From Anoxybacillus tengchongensis (GTDB taxonomy: Bacteria; Bacillota; Bacilli; Bacillales; Anoxybacillaceae): DNA of 64,000 nucleotides. The notes beneath the pieces were generated by a model. That model had not been told where the DNA came from. It searched no databases and saw only the letters and a program-made list of their open reading frames with translations. The stretch covers positions 1-64,000 of the forward strand of contig NZ_JACHES010000004.1 in NCBI RefSeq assembly GCF_014201585.1. Reading direction: 5' to 3'. Shown here piece by piece: positions 24,993 through 33,760 of this stretch (positions within the stretch are counted from its first letter, which is position 1; each line of letters opens with the position of its first letter). Both the position numbers and the translations under genes were made by a program.

Positions 24993-26303
24993 ATGAATGC
25001 TGTTGTCATCTCAGTACTCGTCATGCTCATTCTTAGTTTAATGAGAACGAACGTTGTATTTTCATTACTAATCGCATCATTAGTAGGGGGATGGATCGGA
25101 AATCTTGATCTTTCGAAAACGATTGAAGTATTTTCAGAAGGATTAGGAAATAGCGCGGAAGTCGCTTTAAGTTATGCATTGTTAGGTGGATTTGCGATCG
25201 CTATTTCCAAAACGGGATTACCGAATGCCATTGTTCATATCATTATAAAAATCGTCGGAAAACAAGGAGAAGGAAAAAGGGCACAATATTCCAAAGCACT
25301 TGTTCTTCTTGTCATTTTATTAATGTCTTGTTTTTCACAAAACTTAATCCCAATCCATATTGCATTTATTCCCATTTTGATTCCACCACTTTTGCACGTC
25401 TTAAATGAATTGCAAGTGGATCGTCGGTTAGTAGCATCAATCATTACATTCGGCTTAATTACGCCTTATATGTGGCTACCTACCGGATTTGGAGCCATTT
25501 TTCATGACATTGTACAATCAAATATGGCTCAAGGTGGATTAATGATTGCAAAGTCAGATATTCCAAAAGCGATGTTTTTACCTTCACTTGGAATGATCGT
25601 TGGTTTACTCCTTGCTTTTTTCACATATCGAAAACCGCGCACATATAAACAAGTAAAATTAGAAAGTGAAGGTACTCAATCGTTCCAACAACGCGGAGTG
25701 TGGTTTGCGATTATTGCTGTCATCATCGCTTTAACCGTACAACTTGCTCTCGATTCCATGATTTTTGGAGCATTTGCAGGAATCGTCGTCATTTATTTAA
25801 GCGGATGCATTCGTTTAGCAGAGAGCGATCGTCTATTAACAGAAGGTATGCGCATGATGGCGTTCATTGGGTTTGTGATGTTAAGCGCCTCAGGCTTCGC
25901 CAATGTATTAAAACAAACTGGCCACATTGAGAAACTCGTTGAACAAGCCGCTTCACTTATTGGCCATAACGCAACGCTTGGCGCATTGCTTATGTTAATT
26001 GTCGGACTACTGATCACAATGGGAATTGGGTCTTCTTTTTCTACTGTTCCGATTATCGCAACAATTTTCGTTCCACTCTGTATGAAGCTTGGACTTAGCC
26101 CAATGGCAACAATTGCAATTATTGGTGCGGCTGGTGCACTTGGTGATGCTGGATCACCTGCCTCCGATAGCACGCTTGGTCCAACATCAGGCTTGAACGT
26201 TGACGGTCAACATCATCACATTTGGGATACATGTGTCCCAACATTTATTCATTACAACATTCCTGTCATTATTTTCGCATGGATTGCAGCGATTGTGTTA
26301 TAA
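24993..26303 (+). CDS. YuiF-like Na+/H+ antiporter-family transporter
   Basis: 436-aa integral membrane protein with about eleven helices, in the Na+/H+ antiporter/GntP-like superfamily. Conserved FSQNLIPIHIAFIPI, TFGLITPYMWLPTGFG, GIGSSFSTVPIIA and GDAGSPASDSTLGPT. Resembles B. subtilis YuiF, thought to carry an amino acid or act as an antiporter. ATG 24993 after TGGAGGTCATATT. Confidence 0.85.
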   Translation: MNAVVISVLVMLILSLMRTNVVFSLLIASLVGGWIGNLDLSKTIEVFSEGLGNSAEVALSYALLGGFAIAISKTGLPNAIVHIIIKIVGKQGEGKRAQYSKALVLLVILLMSCFSQNLIPIHIAFIPILIPPLLHVLNELQVDRRLVASIITFGLITPYMWLPTGFGAIFHDIVQSNMAQGGLMIAKSDIPKAMFLPSLGMIVGLLLAFFTYRKPRTYKQVKLESEGTQSFQQRGVWFAIIAVIIALTVQLALDSMIFGAFAGIVVIYLSGCIRLAESDRLLTEGMRMMAFIGFVMLSASGFANVLKQTGHIEKLVEQAASLIGHNATLGALLMLIVGLLITMGIGSSFSTVPIIATIFVPLCMKLGLSPMATIAIIGAAGALGDAGSPASDSTLGPTSGLNVDGQHHHIWDTCVPTFIHYNIPVIIFAWIAAIVL

Positions 26304-26339
26304 AAAGGGAGCCACTTTCACACAGTGGCTCCCTTTTTT
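26303..26339 (+). terminator. Terminator of the YuiF-like gene
   Basis: Ten-bp stem GGGAGCCACT / AGTGGCTCCC, then TTTTTT. Confidence 0.88.
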
Positions 26340-26446
26340 GTCGAAAATTCACCGCACATTCCGACATTTTTTTTAAATAAAATATGTTAATGTATTGTAA
26401 AGTATATTTCAAAATTGTAAATATGCACGAAGGGGGAATGAGAACG

Positions 26447-26716
26447 ATGATTTCGCAATTTATCGATCAAACAGAGGCAACGATCCTTCGCTTTTCATTG
26501 TCATTATTGAAAGAAATCGAATTAAAAATTATAAAAAAACAAATGATTTCACAACATCAAGCGATAAAATACGCCAAACAACAAATTGATTTATTTGTTA
26601 AACAAATGCATTTCCGTCAAGCACTAATCGCCGTGTATCGATCGGAATTATATATATACATCTCTAGAAAACTGGCCCTTGTATTCGAAAAATATCGCGT
26701 ATTTAAATGTGTGTAA
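26447..26716 (+). CDS. Small hypothetical protein
   Basis: 89 aa, highly helical and basic (ERRs not Cys-rich): ISQFIDQTEATILRFSLSLL, then KIIKKQMISQHQAIKYAKQQ. Not recognised. Start 26447 has AGGGGG ten bp upstream; an ATG at 26438 is too close. Its stop is only 2 bp from the end of the convergent carboxypeptidase gene, with no terminator between. Confidence 0.6.
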   Translation: MISQFIDQTEATILRFSLSLLKEIELKIIKKQMISQHQAIKYAKQQIDLFVKQMHFRQALIAVYRSELYIYISRKLALVFEKYRVFKCV

Positions 26717-26718
26717 AC

Positions 26719-27522
26719 TTATATTTTCTTTACGATTTGAAAATATTCTTCCAACGTAATTTGTTTCTCATAAATGACTTTGGCCACTTTTTTACCAACA
26801 TAACGCAAATGCCAAGGTTCGTATTGATATTTCGTAATATGCTCCTTTCCTTTCGGATAGCGAATAATAAAACCAAACTCATGTGCATGTTGAGCTACCC
26901 ACTGTCCCTCCGGTGTGTCACCAAATGCGGGTGTAATGGCATATTGAACATTTGGACTTGTAATATCGATCGCTAGTCCTGTTTGATGTTCACTTTTTCC
27001 GGGCATCGCGACGGCAACAACTGCTTTCTCTTCCCCTAATCGTTGAACTTCGGATGCGAATAGTTGTTGTTGCCGCTCATATGAACGATATCCTGATACA
27101 GCATACAGCTCAATTTGTTGTTGTTTCGCTGCTGTAAATAGCTCTTCTAATGCCTTGGCAGCTTCCGAACGCATGTGGCGTTTTTCGATATTCGTTTCTT
27201 TAAACGTAAACGGAACGTTTGGAATGACTAAATCAGCTGGTTTGTAATCAGCTGGTAATTGCTGTTCTTTATTTACTAAAGCTAGCACATTATCTGGATT
27301 CATGATGACTTTTACCCCATTTTGTACTTCGATTTGATTCCAAAATCGTTCTTCAAGTACAAGCTCTTCTTGTTCCTTCGTTTCAGAAGATGGTATCGGT
27401 GTTTTAGAAGATGGCTCTTCAACTTGTACGGGGGGCTTAGACGGTTGTTGTTCTTGCTCAAGTGATCCAAATGGTTGACATCCACTAACTATAATTAAAC
27501 AGCAACATATCCATTTTTTCAT
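26719..27522 (-). CDS. M15 D,D/L,D-carboxypeptidase lipoprotein (LdcB/YodJ-like)
   Basis: 267 aa. Signal peptide ends in lipobox VSGC (Cys15), then a Pro/Ser/Glu-rich linker. The M15B catalytic domain shows SGYRSYERQQQLF, zinc ligands in SEHQTGLAIDI (His and Asp) and the third ligand in EPWHLRYVG. Trims peptidoglycan stem peptides at the outer membrane face of the cell. ATG 27522. Confidence 0.92.
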   Translation of the reverse strand: MKKWICCCLIIVSGCQPFGSLEQEQQPSKPPVQVEEPSSKTPIPSSETKEQEELVLEERFWNQIEVQNGVKVIMNPDNVLALVNKEQQLPADYKPADLVIPNVPFTFKETNIEKRHMRSEAAKALEELFTAAKQQQIELYAVSGYRSYERQQQLFASEVQRLGEEKAVVAVAMPGKSEHQTGLAIDITSPNVQYAITPAFGDTPEGQWVAQHAHEFGFIIRYPKGKEHITKYQYEPWHLRYVGKKVAKVIYEKQITLEEYFQIVKKI

Positions 27523-27541
27523 TTTTCTCCCTCACGAATAG

Positions 27542-27579
27542 AAGAAAGCTCCGCGGAGTGCCTTCCGCAAGAGCTTTCA
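27542..27579. other. Long inverted repeat between deoD and ldcB-like genes
   Basis: GAAAGCTC ... GAGCTTTC with an inner GCGGA / TCCGC pairing. The T-run is on the plus side, so polarity is unclear; could act as a terminator or processing hairpin. Confidence 0.5.
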
Positions 27580-27583
27580 TTTT

Positions 27584-28288
27584 TTATTGACGAATCGCTG
27601 TTTCAAGTGCGACTTCGATCATTTCATTAAATGTCGTTTGACGCTCTTCAGCCGTTGTTTCTTCCCCTGTTAAAATGTGATCGCTCACCGTTAGGACAGA
27701 TAACGCTTTTCTACCAAACTTGGCAGCTAACGTGTAAAGAGCTGTCGTTTCCATTTCTACAGCGAGTACACCGTAACGCGCTAGTTTTTCAAATTGGGCA
27801 TTTTCATTATAAAACATGTCAGCTGTAAATACGCTACCAACTTTTAGTTGCAATCCTTTTTCTTTCCCAATTTCATATGCTGTTTTCAACAAGTCGAAGT
27901 TAGCCGTTGGAGCGTAATCAATTCCCCCGAACGTCATACGATTTATTTGTGAGTCTGTTGAAGATGCCATTGCTAAAATGACGTCTCGGACTTTTACATC
28001 TTTTTGAATCGCACCGCACGTTCCAACGCGAATTAATGTTTGAACGTTATAACTTTGCATCAATTCTGTAACATAGATAGAGATAGACGGAACTCCCATA
28101 CCTGTCCCTTGAACAGAAATTCGATGTCCTTTATATGTACCTGTAAATCCTAACATACCACGAACTTGATTATAGCAAGTAGCTCCTTCTAAAAACGTCT
28201 CGGCAATATACTTTGCGCGAAGTGGGTCTCCTGGAAGTAAAATTTTATCCGCAATTTCATGTTCTTTTGCACCAATATGAACGCTCAT
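27584..28288 (-). CDS. deoD: Purine nucleoside phosphorylase, DeoD type
   Basis: 234-aa hexameric PNP (purine nucleoside + Pi to base + (deoxy)ribose-1-phosphate). Starts [21 protein letters not shown]; phosphate site Arg in IRVGTCGA; nucleoside site EMETTALY and catalytic Asp in [12 protein letters not shown] 28288 is preferred, 6 bp after AGGAGG, over the ATG that abuts it. Nucleoside salvage. Confidence 0.95.
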   Translation of the reverse strand: MSVHIGAKEHEIADKILLPGDPLRAKYIAETFLEGATCYNQVRGMLGFTGTYKGHRISVQGTGMGVPSISIYVTELMQSYNVQTLIRVGTCGAIQKDVKVRDVILAMASSTDSQINRMTFGGIDYAPTANFDLLKTAYEIGKEKGLQLKVGSVFTADMFYNENAQFEKLARYGVLAVEMETTALYTLAAKFGRKALSVLTVSDHILTGEETTAEERQTTFNEMIEVALETAIRQ

Positions 28289-28370
28289 ATACATCCTCCT
28301 TTAACCTTTACCGTTGCATATATACTATACCACACTTGTATGTTTCGCTAAAGCTTTGTTTTTCATGTAT

Positions 28371-28395
28371 AAAAAAAGAGGGGATTCCCCTCTTT
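28371..28395 (-). terminator. Terminator of the 120-aa membrane-protein gene
   Basis: AAAGAGGGG / CCCCTCTTT stem with 3-nt loop and T-run on the minus strand; includes the stop codon. Confidence 0.8.
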
Positions 28396-28756
28396 ACGAT
28401 ATTTTCCGAAAATACTTTGGTTTTACATATAAAACTTTTTTATCTTCACTTACGACATATTTTTTCTTCGCTTGTTCGTAATGCTCGTATATTAAATAAC
28501 AAACAACATAAATCGGTAACATTGCTTCCAAAGATGCCAAATAAATGAGGTAAAATGGGTGTGCATTCGTTTCAAACATTCCACTAAACACATAGTAAGC
28601 GCTTGCAATAACAACATTAGTGATGCTGATGTTTGCAAAATGAAGTAAGAAAATTTTCTTTCTCTTTCCAATAAGCCTCTCTAATTCAAATTTAATAAAC
28701 AATGAACAAAAAATCGCAATAATGCCGACAATCGAAGAAATGATGAACGCAAACAT
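28394..28756 (-). CDS. Hypothetical membrane protein
   Basis: 120 aa with three predicted helices (about 1-22, 38-60, 70-92) and a basic, Lys-rich cytoplasmic tail. Not recognised. ATG 28756 has GGGTGGG 7 bp upstream; the GTG at 28768 sits inside that site. Confidence 0.6.
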   Translation of the reverse strand: MFAFIISSIVGIIAIFCSLFIKFELERLIGKRKKIFLLHFANISITNVVIASAYYVFSGMFETNAHPFYLIYLASLEAMLPIYVVCYLIYEHYEQAKKKYVVSEDKKVLYVKPKYFRKIS

Positions 28757-28837
28757 CGCTTTTCCCACCCCATATGTATATTTTTTACGATTTTGTCGAT
28801 GTTAATGGATGTGACTACATGTAAAGGAGGACTACGA

Positions 28838-28963
28838 TTGGGAAAAAAACATCGCAACCGCATCAATAGCTCGAAAAAAAACAATCATGTTCCAAAAGAG
28901 ACGTTAATCGCTGAAGCTGAAGCACACGATAAAGAGTACAATGCTAATAAAAGAAAAAAATAA
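28838..28963 (+). CDS. Small basic hypothetical protein
   Basis: 41 aa, very hydrophilic: MGKKHRNRINSSKKNNHVP ... ETLIAEAEAHDKEY ... KRKK. Start is TTG 28838 behind AAAGGAGGACTACGA. The composition recalls small spore-core proteins but no family is recognised. Followed by its own terminator, which supports a real gene. Confidence 0.65.
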   Translation: MGKKHRNRINSSKKNNHVPKETLIAEAEAHDKEYNANKRKK

Positions 28964-28965
28964 TC

Positions 28966-28993
28966 CCCCTTGCACGCACAAGGGGAATTTTTT
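28966..28993 (+). terminator. Terminator of the 41-aa gene
   Basis: Stem CCCCTTG / CAAGGGG followed by TTTTTT. Confidence 0.85.
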
Positions 28994-29065
28994 ATGATAC
29001 TCTAACCTTGTGCTAATTGTCTATATACAATATAGCACAATTTTGTGAACATTTAAAGACATTTT

Positions 29066-29389
29066 TTAACGTACATGCATGCGATGAATGCGTTCCCATC
29101 CATCTGGACTTAAGCGATAGAAAAATTGCCCAAATCTTCCTTCATCAATCATTAAAATGTCCCCCGTACCGACATAGCGTGCTTCATAATCTTTCGGTAC
29201 TAAATCAGGAACGTTAAACATACGATAAACTTCAGCTAATACATCATCATGATCTTCCCCATCGACCGTCAGCCGATACACTTGTCGATATCCCTTTGTT
29301 TGACCGAATTGCGGAGTTTGAAATAGCGTTACGTCGTAACATTGTGTGGGTTTTAATATTTTTCCCATAAACATCCGAATCACTAACAT
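29066..29389 (-). CDS. YodL-like protein
   Basis: About 107 aa. YDVTLFQTPQFGQTKGYRQVY and DILMIDEGRFGQFFYRLS resemble the YodL family of bacilli, small cytosolic proteins of unclear role linked to cell shape when overproduced. Start is uncertain: ATG 29389 is close to AAGGGAG, and GTG 29383 has better spacing. The long in-frame extension to 29449 lacks a site. Confidence 0.7.
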   Translation of the reverse strand: MLVIRMFMGKILKPTQCYDVTLFQTPQFGQTKGYRQVYRLTVDGEDHDDVLAEVYRMFNVPDLVPKDYEARYVGTGDILMIDEGRFGQFFYRLSPDGWERIHRMHVR

Positions 29390-29500
29390 CCACTCCCTTT
29401 CTTCTTTACGTAACATATTAGTGATTCGTTTTGTCGATTCCTTTTGCATTTTTTTACTACTTTTGTCGAATATATATCATCTTCCGACATTTCTACACAA

Positions 29501-29526
29501 AAAAGATTGGGAGCTCCCAATCTTTT
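29501..29526 (-). terminator. spo0M terminator
   Basis: Perfect palindrome AAAAGATTGGGAG / CTCCCAATCTTTT; T-rich 3' arm on either strand, overlapping the spo0M stop. Confidence 0.75.
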
Positions 29527-30295
29527 AAGCATATCGTCGAATCAATGAAGCAAGATCTGTTTGTAATGTTTGAATATGCTGCTCATGAATGGTGACGCGG
29601 ATAAATGTTTCATCTAAATCAAGAGCCTCTGCAAATAATCCAGCTAACCCGCGCGCACGTCGATCGACTTGTATAAGCAATTCGCATTCATCTAGTGCAT
29701 GTGGGAAAAAGATGATTTCCACTTCATCAAGCTTTCCACGAAACTCACCGCTAACCGGTAAAAATTCAAATTCTTGAACAAATGGAAGTCGTTTACGGAC
29801 AACATAAGCGGCCTCTTTGCACTCCGCTTCTTTTAAGCGAAATCCTAAGTTTTCCATCACTTGAAATACCGCATTCATGACTGTAGTTGGTTGAACGCGA
29901 ATATAATCTTCGTCTGTTGGATCGATCGCATTTTTTATGTCAAGTCCTGTGTGTAACCATACTCTCGTTCTTCCGACTGTAATGGGCGTATCAAGTGGAA
30001 GAGAAAAAGAAAACGGAAATTGTTTCTTTTCCCCAGCGTGAATAACAAAAGACTGAGCAATTTTCCACTTTTCAATGATTGCTTGTTTCGTTACTTTTCG
30101 ATCATCTACCTCTTTTATATATGTAGCACAAAGAGACAAATATATATCATCAATTTGTTGGTCTATATTTCCTCCTGTCACCTCTACAACTCCCGTGATA
30201 CGTTCACCAAGTGATAATTGTGACTCATGTAACTTCGTATCTACCTTCGCTGCTCCGATACCAATACTTGCTAAAACTTTATTAAATAGTCCCAT
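29525..30295 (-). CDS. spo0M: Sporulation-control protein Spo0M
   Basis: 256-aa arrestin-like SpoOM protein. The start MGLFNKVLASIGIGAAKVDT, LSLGERITGVVEVTGG and the later RRARGLAGLFAEALDLDE are family hallmarks. In B. subtilis it affects sporulation and associates with division/cytoskeletal proteins. ATG 30295 follows GGGAGGTTGTTTT. Confidence 0.93.
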   Translation of the reverse strand: MGLFNKVLASIGIGAAKVDTKLHESQLSLGERITGVVEVTGGNIDQQIDDIYLSLCATYIKEVDDRKVTKQAIIEKWKIAQSFVIHAGEKKQFPFSFSLPLDTPITVGRTRVWLHTGLDIKNAIDPTDEDYIRVQPTTVMNAVFQVMENLGFRLKEAECKEAAYVVRKRLPFVQEFEFLPVSGEFRGKLDEVEIIFFPHALDECELLIQVDRRARGLAGLFAEALDLDETFIRVTIHEQHIQTLQTDLASLIRRYA

Positions 30296-30370
30296 AAAAC
30301 AACCTCCCATTATTTTTCATTCTATATGTTTTACGAATAAAAAAGAAAAATGTTTCAACTTTCAAATAAA

Positions 30371-30395
30371 AAACGACGGAACAACCGCCGTTTTA
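30371..30395 (-). terminator. yozD-like terminator
   Basis: Stem AACGGCGG / CCGTCGTT (one G-U) with a TTTTTT tail on the minus strand. Confidence 0.75.
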
Positions 30396-30566
30396 TTCAT
30401 CAATTATTTCTTCATCAATAATACATTTTTCGATCAAATAATCAAACATAATATCTGCCATTTCCTCAATTTCACGCTCTGTTGGGACAAAGCCTCGCCG
30501 AACAAGTTCATTGTAAAAGAACTCCGCAATTTCTTCCGTATCAATAACGACTTCAATTTCTTTCAC
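30393..30566 (-). CDS. YozD-family small protein
   Basis: 57 aa, acidic, helical: MKEIEVVIDTEEIAEFFYNE, then LVRRGFVPTEREIEEMADI. Matches my recollection of B. subtilis YozD; function unknown. Start GTG 30566 behind AAAGGGGGCGATGTT. Confidence 0.75.
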   Translation of the reverse strand: MKEIEVVIDTEEIAEFFYNELVRRGFVPTEREIEEMADIMFDYLIEKCIIDEEIIDE

Positions 30567-30685
30567 AACATCGCCCCCTTTGTATTATGTTATGAAAAAA
30601 TGATTCATTTATGTCATCCGTTTTTATGTATATTTGCTGCTATGTGCACATACGTTGAAAGTAAAAAGGAACGGAGGACAAGCTT

Positions 30686-30796
30686 ATGGACGAACGAATT
30701 GATCAATGGATGGAAACGATCACGAATGCATTATTTTGCATCGTATTCTTTTTTTGTATTCCATATTTCATATATTTGTTATGGCAATGTATATAG
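30686..30796 (+). CDS. Small single-helix membrane protein
   Basis: 36 aa: soluble start MDERIDQWMETITNAL, then one membrane helix FCIVFFFCIPYFIYLLW. Good ACGGAGGACAAGCTT site. No family recognised; its stop lies 2 bp from the convergent 64-aa gene. Confidence 0.55.
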   Translation: MDERIDQWMETITNALFCIVFFFCIPYFIYLLWQCI

Positions 30797-30798
30797 CG

Positions 30799-30993
30799 TT
30801 ATTCGCGTCGTTTCCGTTGAGTAAACTTTTTTAGTTGTCCAATGACTTGCTTCATCATCTGTTCATACCGTTCGTCACCAAACCATTCGTACAACCATTT
30901 ATAGTCGTTGTAAATATCTAATAAACCGTCAATAATCTCTTTTTCTTCTTGTTTTCGCCGCAATCGCTCATTTTCAAATTTTCGTGATATCAC
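30799..30993 (-). CDS. Small hypothetical charged protein
   Basis: 64 aa, strongly charged and helical (NERLRRKQEEKEIIDGLLDI; WLYEWFGDERYEQMM). Not recognised. Start GTG 30993 with GGAG ten bp upstream. Confidence 0.6.
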   Translation of the reverse strand: MISRKFENERLRRKQEEKEIIDGLLDIYNDYKWLYEWFGDERYEQMMKQVIGQLKKFTQRKRRE

Positions 30994-31047
30994 ATGAACT
31001 TCACTCCAATGTTGAGCATCGTAATTAGTAATAGTATATGTATAGAT

Positions 31048-31076
31048 AAAAAAGCCGACACAACGTCGGCTTTTTT
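31048..31076 (-). terminator. bioB terminator
   Basis: Stem AAAAAAGCCGAC / GTCGGCTTTTTT with 5-nt loop. Confidence 0.88.
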
Positions 31077-32064
31077 ATCTCGCATAAGATGCTGGAGCAA
31101 AGTCAATTTCAAATCCTAAATCTTCGAGCATTTGAAAATCAGCGTGTTTTTCTTGTCCGGCAGTCGTTAAGTAATCACCAACAAAGATGGAGTTCGCAGC
31201 ATACAAACCAAGTGGTTGCAGGCTGCGTAAATTCACTTCCCTGCCTCCAGAAATACGAATTTCTTTCGTAGGGTTAGTGTATCGAAATAATGCCAACACT
31301 TTTAAACAGTAGCGCGGATGTAATTCGTTTGTCCCCTCTAACGGCGTTCCATCAATCGCGTGAAGAAAGTTTACAGGGATCGAATCCGCATCTAGCGCTT
31401 TTAAACTCCTCGCCATCGCAATTACATCTTGTTTTGTTTCTTTCATACCGATGATCACACCTGAACATGGGGACATCCCTACTTCCTTGACCGTTTCTAC
31501 CGTACGTACCCGGTCATCGTATGTATGGGAAGTCGTAATGCGAGGATGATGTTCTTTGGATGTGTTAATGTTATGGTTATAGCGATCGACACCCGCCTCC
31601 TTTAAGCGCAACGCTTGTTCTGGCTTTAATATTCCTAGACACGCACATACTTTTAAACCATACATTTCTTTAATTTCTTTCACTACAGATACAACGATAT
31701 CAATTTCTTTATCGCTCGGACCTCTTCCACTTGCAACAATGCAGTATGTTCCTATTTTCGCTTCATACGCTCGCTTGGCTCCTTGTAAAATCGTATCTTT
31801 ATTTACCATTTTATATGTCGGAACTGAAGCAGTTGATATAGAAGATTGGGAACAGTATCCACAATTTTCAGGGCATAATCCCGACTTTGCATTCATAATC
31901 ATATTTAATTTCACTTTATTTCCGTAATACGTTTTCCGAATGCGATAAGCGCCTTGAAGTAATAGTAACAGCTCATCATCGGGGCAATTTAATATAGCAA
32001 GTGCCTCATTGTCTGTAATTTCTTCCCCATCTAATACACGATCTGCTAACGATAACCAATCCAT
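31075..32064 (-). CDS. bioB: Biotin synthase
   Basis: 329-aa radical-SAM enzyme that inserts sulfur into dethiobiotin. The [4Fe-4S] motif CPENCGYC uses Cys64, 68 and 71; further Cys ligands of the sacrificial [2Fe-2S] cluster and the conserved Arg in IRISGGRE are present, as is YNHNINTS. ATG 32064 follows AAGGGGGAGAATA. Stands alone, with no other bio gene within the window, but has a BirA-like operator. Confidence 0.95.
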   Translation of the reverse strand: MDWLSLADRVLDGEEITDNEALAILNCPDDELLLLLQGAYRIRKTYYGNKVKLNMIMNAKSGLCPENCGYCSQSSISTASVPTYKMVNKDTILQGAKRAYEAKIGTYCIVASGRGPSDKEIDIVVSVVKEIKEMYGLKVCACLGILKPEQALRLKEAGVDRYNHNINTSKEHHPRITTSHTYDDRVRTVETVKEVGMSPCSGVIIGMKETKQDVIAMARSLKALDADSIPVNFLHAIDGTPLEGTNELHPRYCLKVLALFRYTNPTKEIRISGGREVNLRSLQPLGLYAANSIFVGDYLTTAGQEKHADFQMLEDLGFEIDFAPASYAR

Positions 32065-32096
32065 TATTCTCCCCCTTTTACTTCTAATTACCAATA

Positions 32097-32125
32097 ATCG
32101 TATTCGATCAATAAATTTATGTCAA
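32097..32125 (-). promoter_or_regulatory. Sigma-A promoter of bioB
   Basis: -35 TTGACA (32120-32125) and -10 TACGAT (32097-32102) with a 17-bp spacer. Confidence 0.7.
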
Positions 32126-32149
32126 CATTATTTTTATATATGTTAACAA
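32119..32149 (-). promoter_or_regulatory. BirA-type biotin operator
   Basis: TTGTTAAC (32142-32149) and GTTGACAT (32119-32126) are 15 bp apart, close to the BirA operator TTGTTAAC-N15-GTTAACAA with two mismatches. It overlaps the -35 box, so biotin-BirA binding would block bioB transcription. Confidence 0.7.
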
Positions 32150-32151
32150 AA

Positions 32152-32180
32152 GAAAAGCTAGCGAGACTAGCTCGCTAGCT
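32152..32180 (-). terminator. Terminator of the FAD-dependent protein gene
   Basis: Ten-bp stem AGCTAGCGAG / CTCGCTAGCT with T-rich tail on the minus strand. Confidence 0.8.
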
Positions 32181-33614
32181 ATACGTTTCTACAATATGTC
32201 GCGCAATCCATACCCCGCATGCCCCCGCTTGCGCCAGACCACGTGTAATTCCTGCACCGTCTCCCCCAACGTATAGTCCTGTAATTTCCGTTTCAAAACG
32301 TTCACTTAACTTTGGACGGGCAGAATAAAACTTTGCTTCTACCCCGTAAAAAAGTGTATGTTCTGACGCAATACCTGGGGTGACATAGTTCAATGCTTCT
32401 GTCATCTCAATTAAACTTTTCATCGTATTGTAAGGAAGAACGAGACCTAAATCCCCTGGAACCGCTTCCTTTAACGTTGGTTCGATGAATCCTTCTTTAA
32501 TCCGTTTTTCTGTTGAGCGTCTACCTTTTAAAATATCTCCGTATTTTTGCACAATAATACCACCGTTAGATAATGCATTGGCTAAGCGAGAAATTTGATG
32601 AGCGTATTCGTTCGGTTGATCAAACGGATCTGAAAATTTATGAGAAACGAGAAGCGCAAAGTTTGTATTATTGCTTCCTAGTTTCGGATCTTTATACGCA
32701 TGACCGTTTGCAAGCATAATGCCAGAATGGTTTTCAACAACAACATGACCAGAAGGGTTACTGCAAAACGTCCGAACTTGTGTCCCGACGGATGTATTAA
32801 AAATGAACTTCCCTTCGTACAAATGTGTGTTAATTTCCTCCATAACGACGTTAGATGTTTCGACACGTACACCAATATCAACTTGATTGTTGATCATTTT
32901 CAATCCACGTCGTTTCAATATATTCGTTAACCAAGCTGAGCCATCACGTCCTGGGGCGATGACGACACGATCAGCATAGAGCATATCTCCGTTTTTTAAT
33001 TGAATTCCTTTGACACGATTTTTGCCATCTATTTTTTCAGTCAAAATATCATTTACTTCTGCTTTAAACATCATATCAATGTGTTTACGCAAATATTCGT
33101 ATATGCTCTTTAAAATCTCTAAATTTTGTTCTGTCCCAAGATGCCGAACTTGTGCGCGTAACAATTTTAATCCAGCTGCATAAGCGCGCTTTTCAATTTC
33201 TCTCACTTCATCTGTAAGCGGATCAGTCAACGTATGCGTAGCACCATGCTTCAAGTTGATTTCGTCCACGTAGCGAATAAGTTGTAACACCGTCGAATCA
33301 GGCAAATAATCTGTCATCCATCCACCGAACTCGCTCGTAATGTTAAACTTACCATCTGAATAAGCCCCTGCTCCTCCAAATCCATTTGTAATCGAACAAG
33401 CAGGTAAACAACCTGCGTAATCTTTTTTTCCAACCGGTGGCGGACATTTTTCAATTTTCTTCTGCAAAATTGGACAATTTCGTCTATAAATATCGTGCCC
33501 TTTATCAACTAGTAACACACGTGCTCCTGGTAGTTTTAATGTTAATTCATAACAAGTAAAAATTCCCGTTGGACCTGCTCCAACAACTATCACATCGTAA
33601 CGATTGTTCACCAT
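32175..33614 (-). CDS. FAD-dependent dehydrogenase-like protein
   Basis: 479 aa. N-terminal dinucleotide fold VIVVGAGPTGIFTCYEL, Cys-rich stretch RNCPILQKKIEKCPPP, FAD motif NGFGGAGAYSDGK and C-terminal GLYVGGDGAGITRGLAQAG. Fits the uncharacterised FAD-dependent dehydrogenase group (COG2509-like). Cytosolic flavoprotein; substrate unknown. ATG 33614 after GGTGAGGGATGA. Monocistronic. Confidence 0.85.
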   Translation of the reverse strand: MVNNRYDVIVVGAGPTGIFTCYELTLKLPGARVLLVDKGHDIYRRNCPILQKKIEKCPPPVGKKDYAGCLPACSITNGFGGAGAYSDGKFNITSEFGGWMTDYLPDSTVLQLIRYVDEINLKHGATHTLTDPLTDEVREIEKRAYAAGLKLLRAQVRHLGTEQNLEILKSIYEYLRKHIDMMFKAEVNDILTEKIDGKNRVKGIQLKNGDMLYADRVVIAPGRDGSAWLTNILKRRGLKMINNQVDIGVRVETSNVVMEEINTHLYEGKFIFNTSVGTQVRTFCSNPSGHVVVENHSGIMLANGHAYKDPKLGSNNTNFALLVSHKFSDPFDQPNEYAHQISRLANALSNGGIIVQKYGDILKGRRSTEKRIKEGFIEPTLKEAVPGDLGLVLPYNTMKSLIEMTEALNYVTPGIASEHTLFYGVEAKFYSARPKLSERFETEITGLYVGGDGAGITRGLAQAGACGVWIARHIVETYS

Positions 33615-33731
33615 TCATCCCTCACCTTCCATTTTCCGAATGTTAATATACTAAATAGCACACAAACAGTCAATAAAAAACGATCTTTTTTAATTTATTT
33701 TTTATATAATGTTCGTTTTTATTTAAGACAC

Positions 33732-33760
33732 AAAAAAAGAACGGTACATACCGTCCTTTT
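33732..33760 (-). terminator. corA terminator
   Basis: Stem AAGGACGGT / ACCGTTCTT (G-U pair) followed by a T-run on the minus strand; includes the stop. Confidence 0.75.

Noticed and set aside
29008-29040. Inverted repeat TTGTGCTA ... TAGCACAA as a terminator
   Set aside because: No T-run on either side and a 17-nt loop; may be chance or a weak operator.
30075-30824. Long plus-strand frame antisense to spo0M and the yozD-like gene
   Set aside because: The minus-strand genes have clear families and ribosome sites; the plus frame has none.
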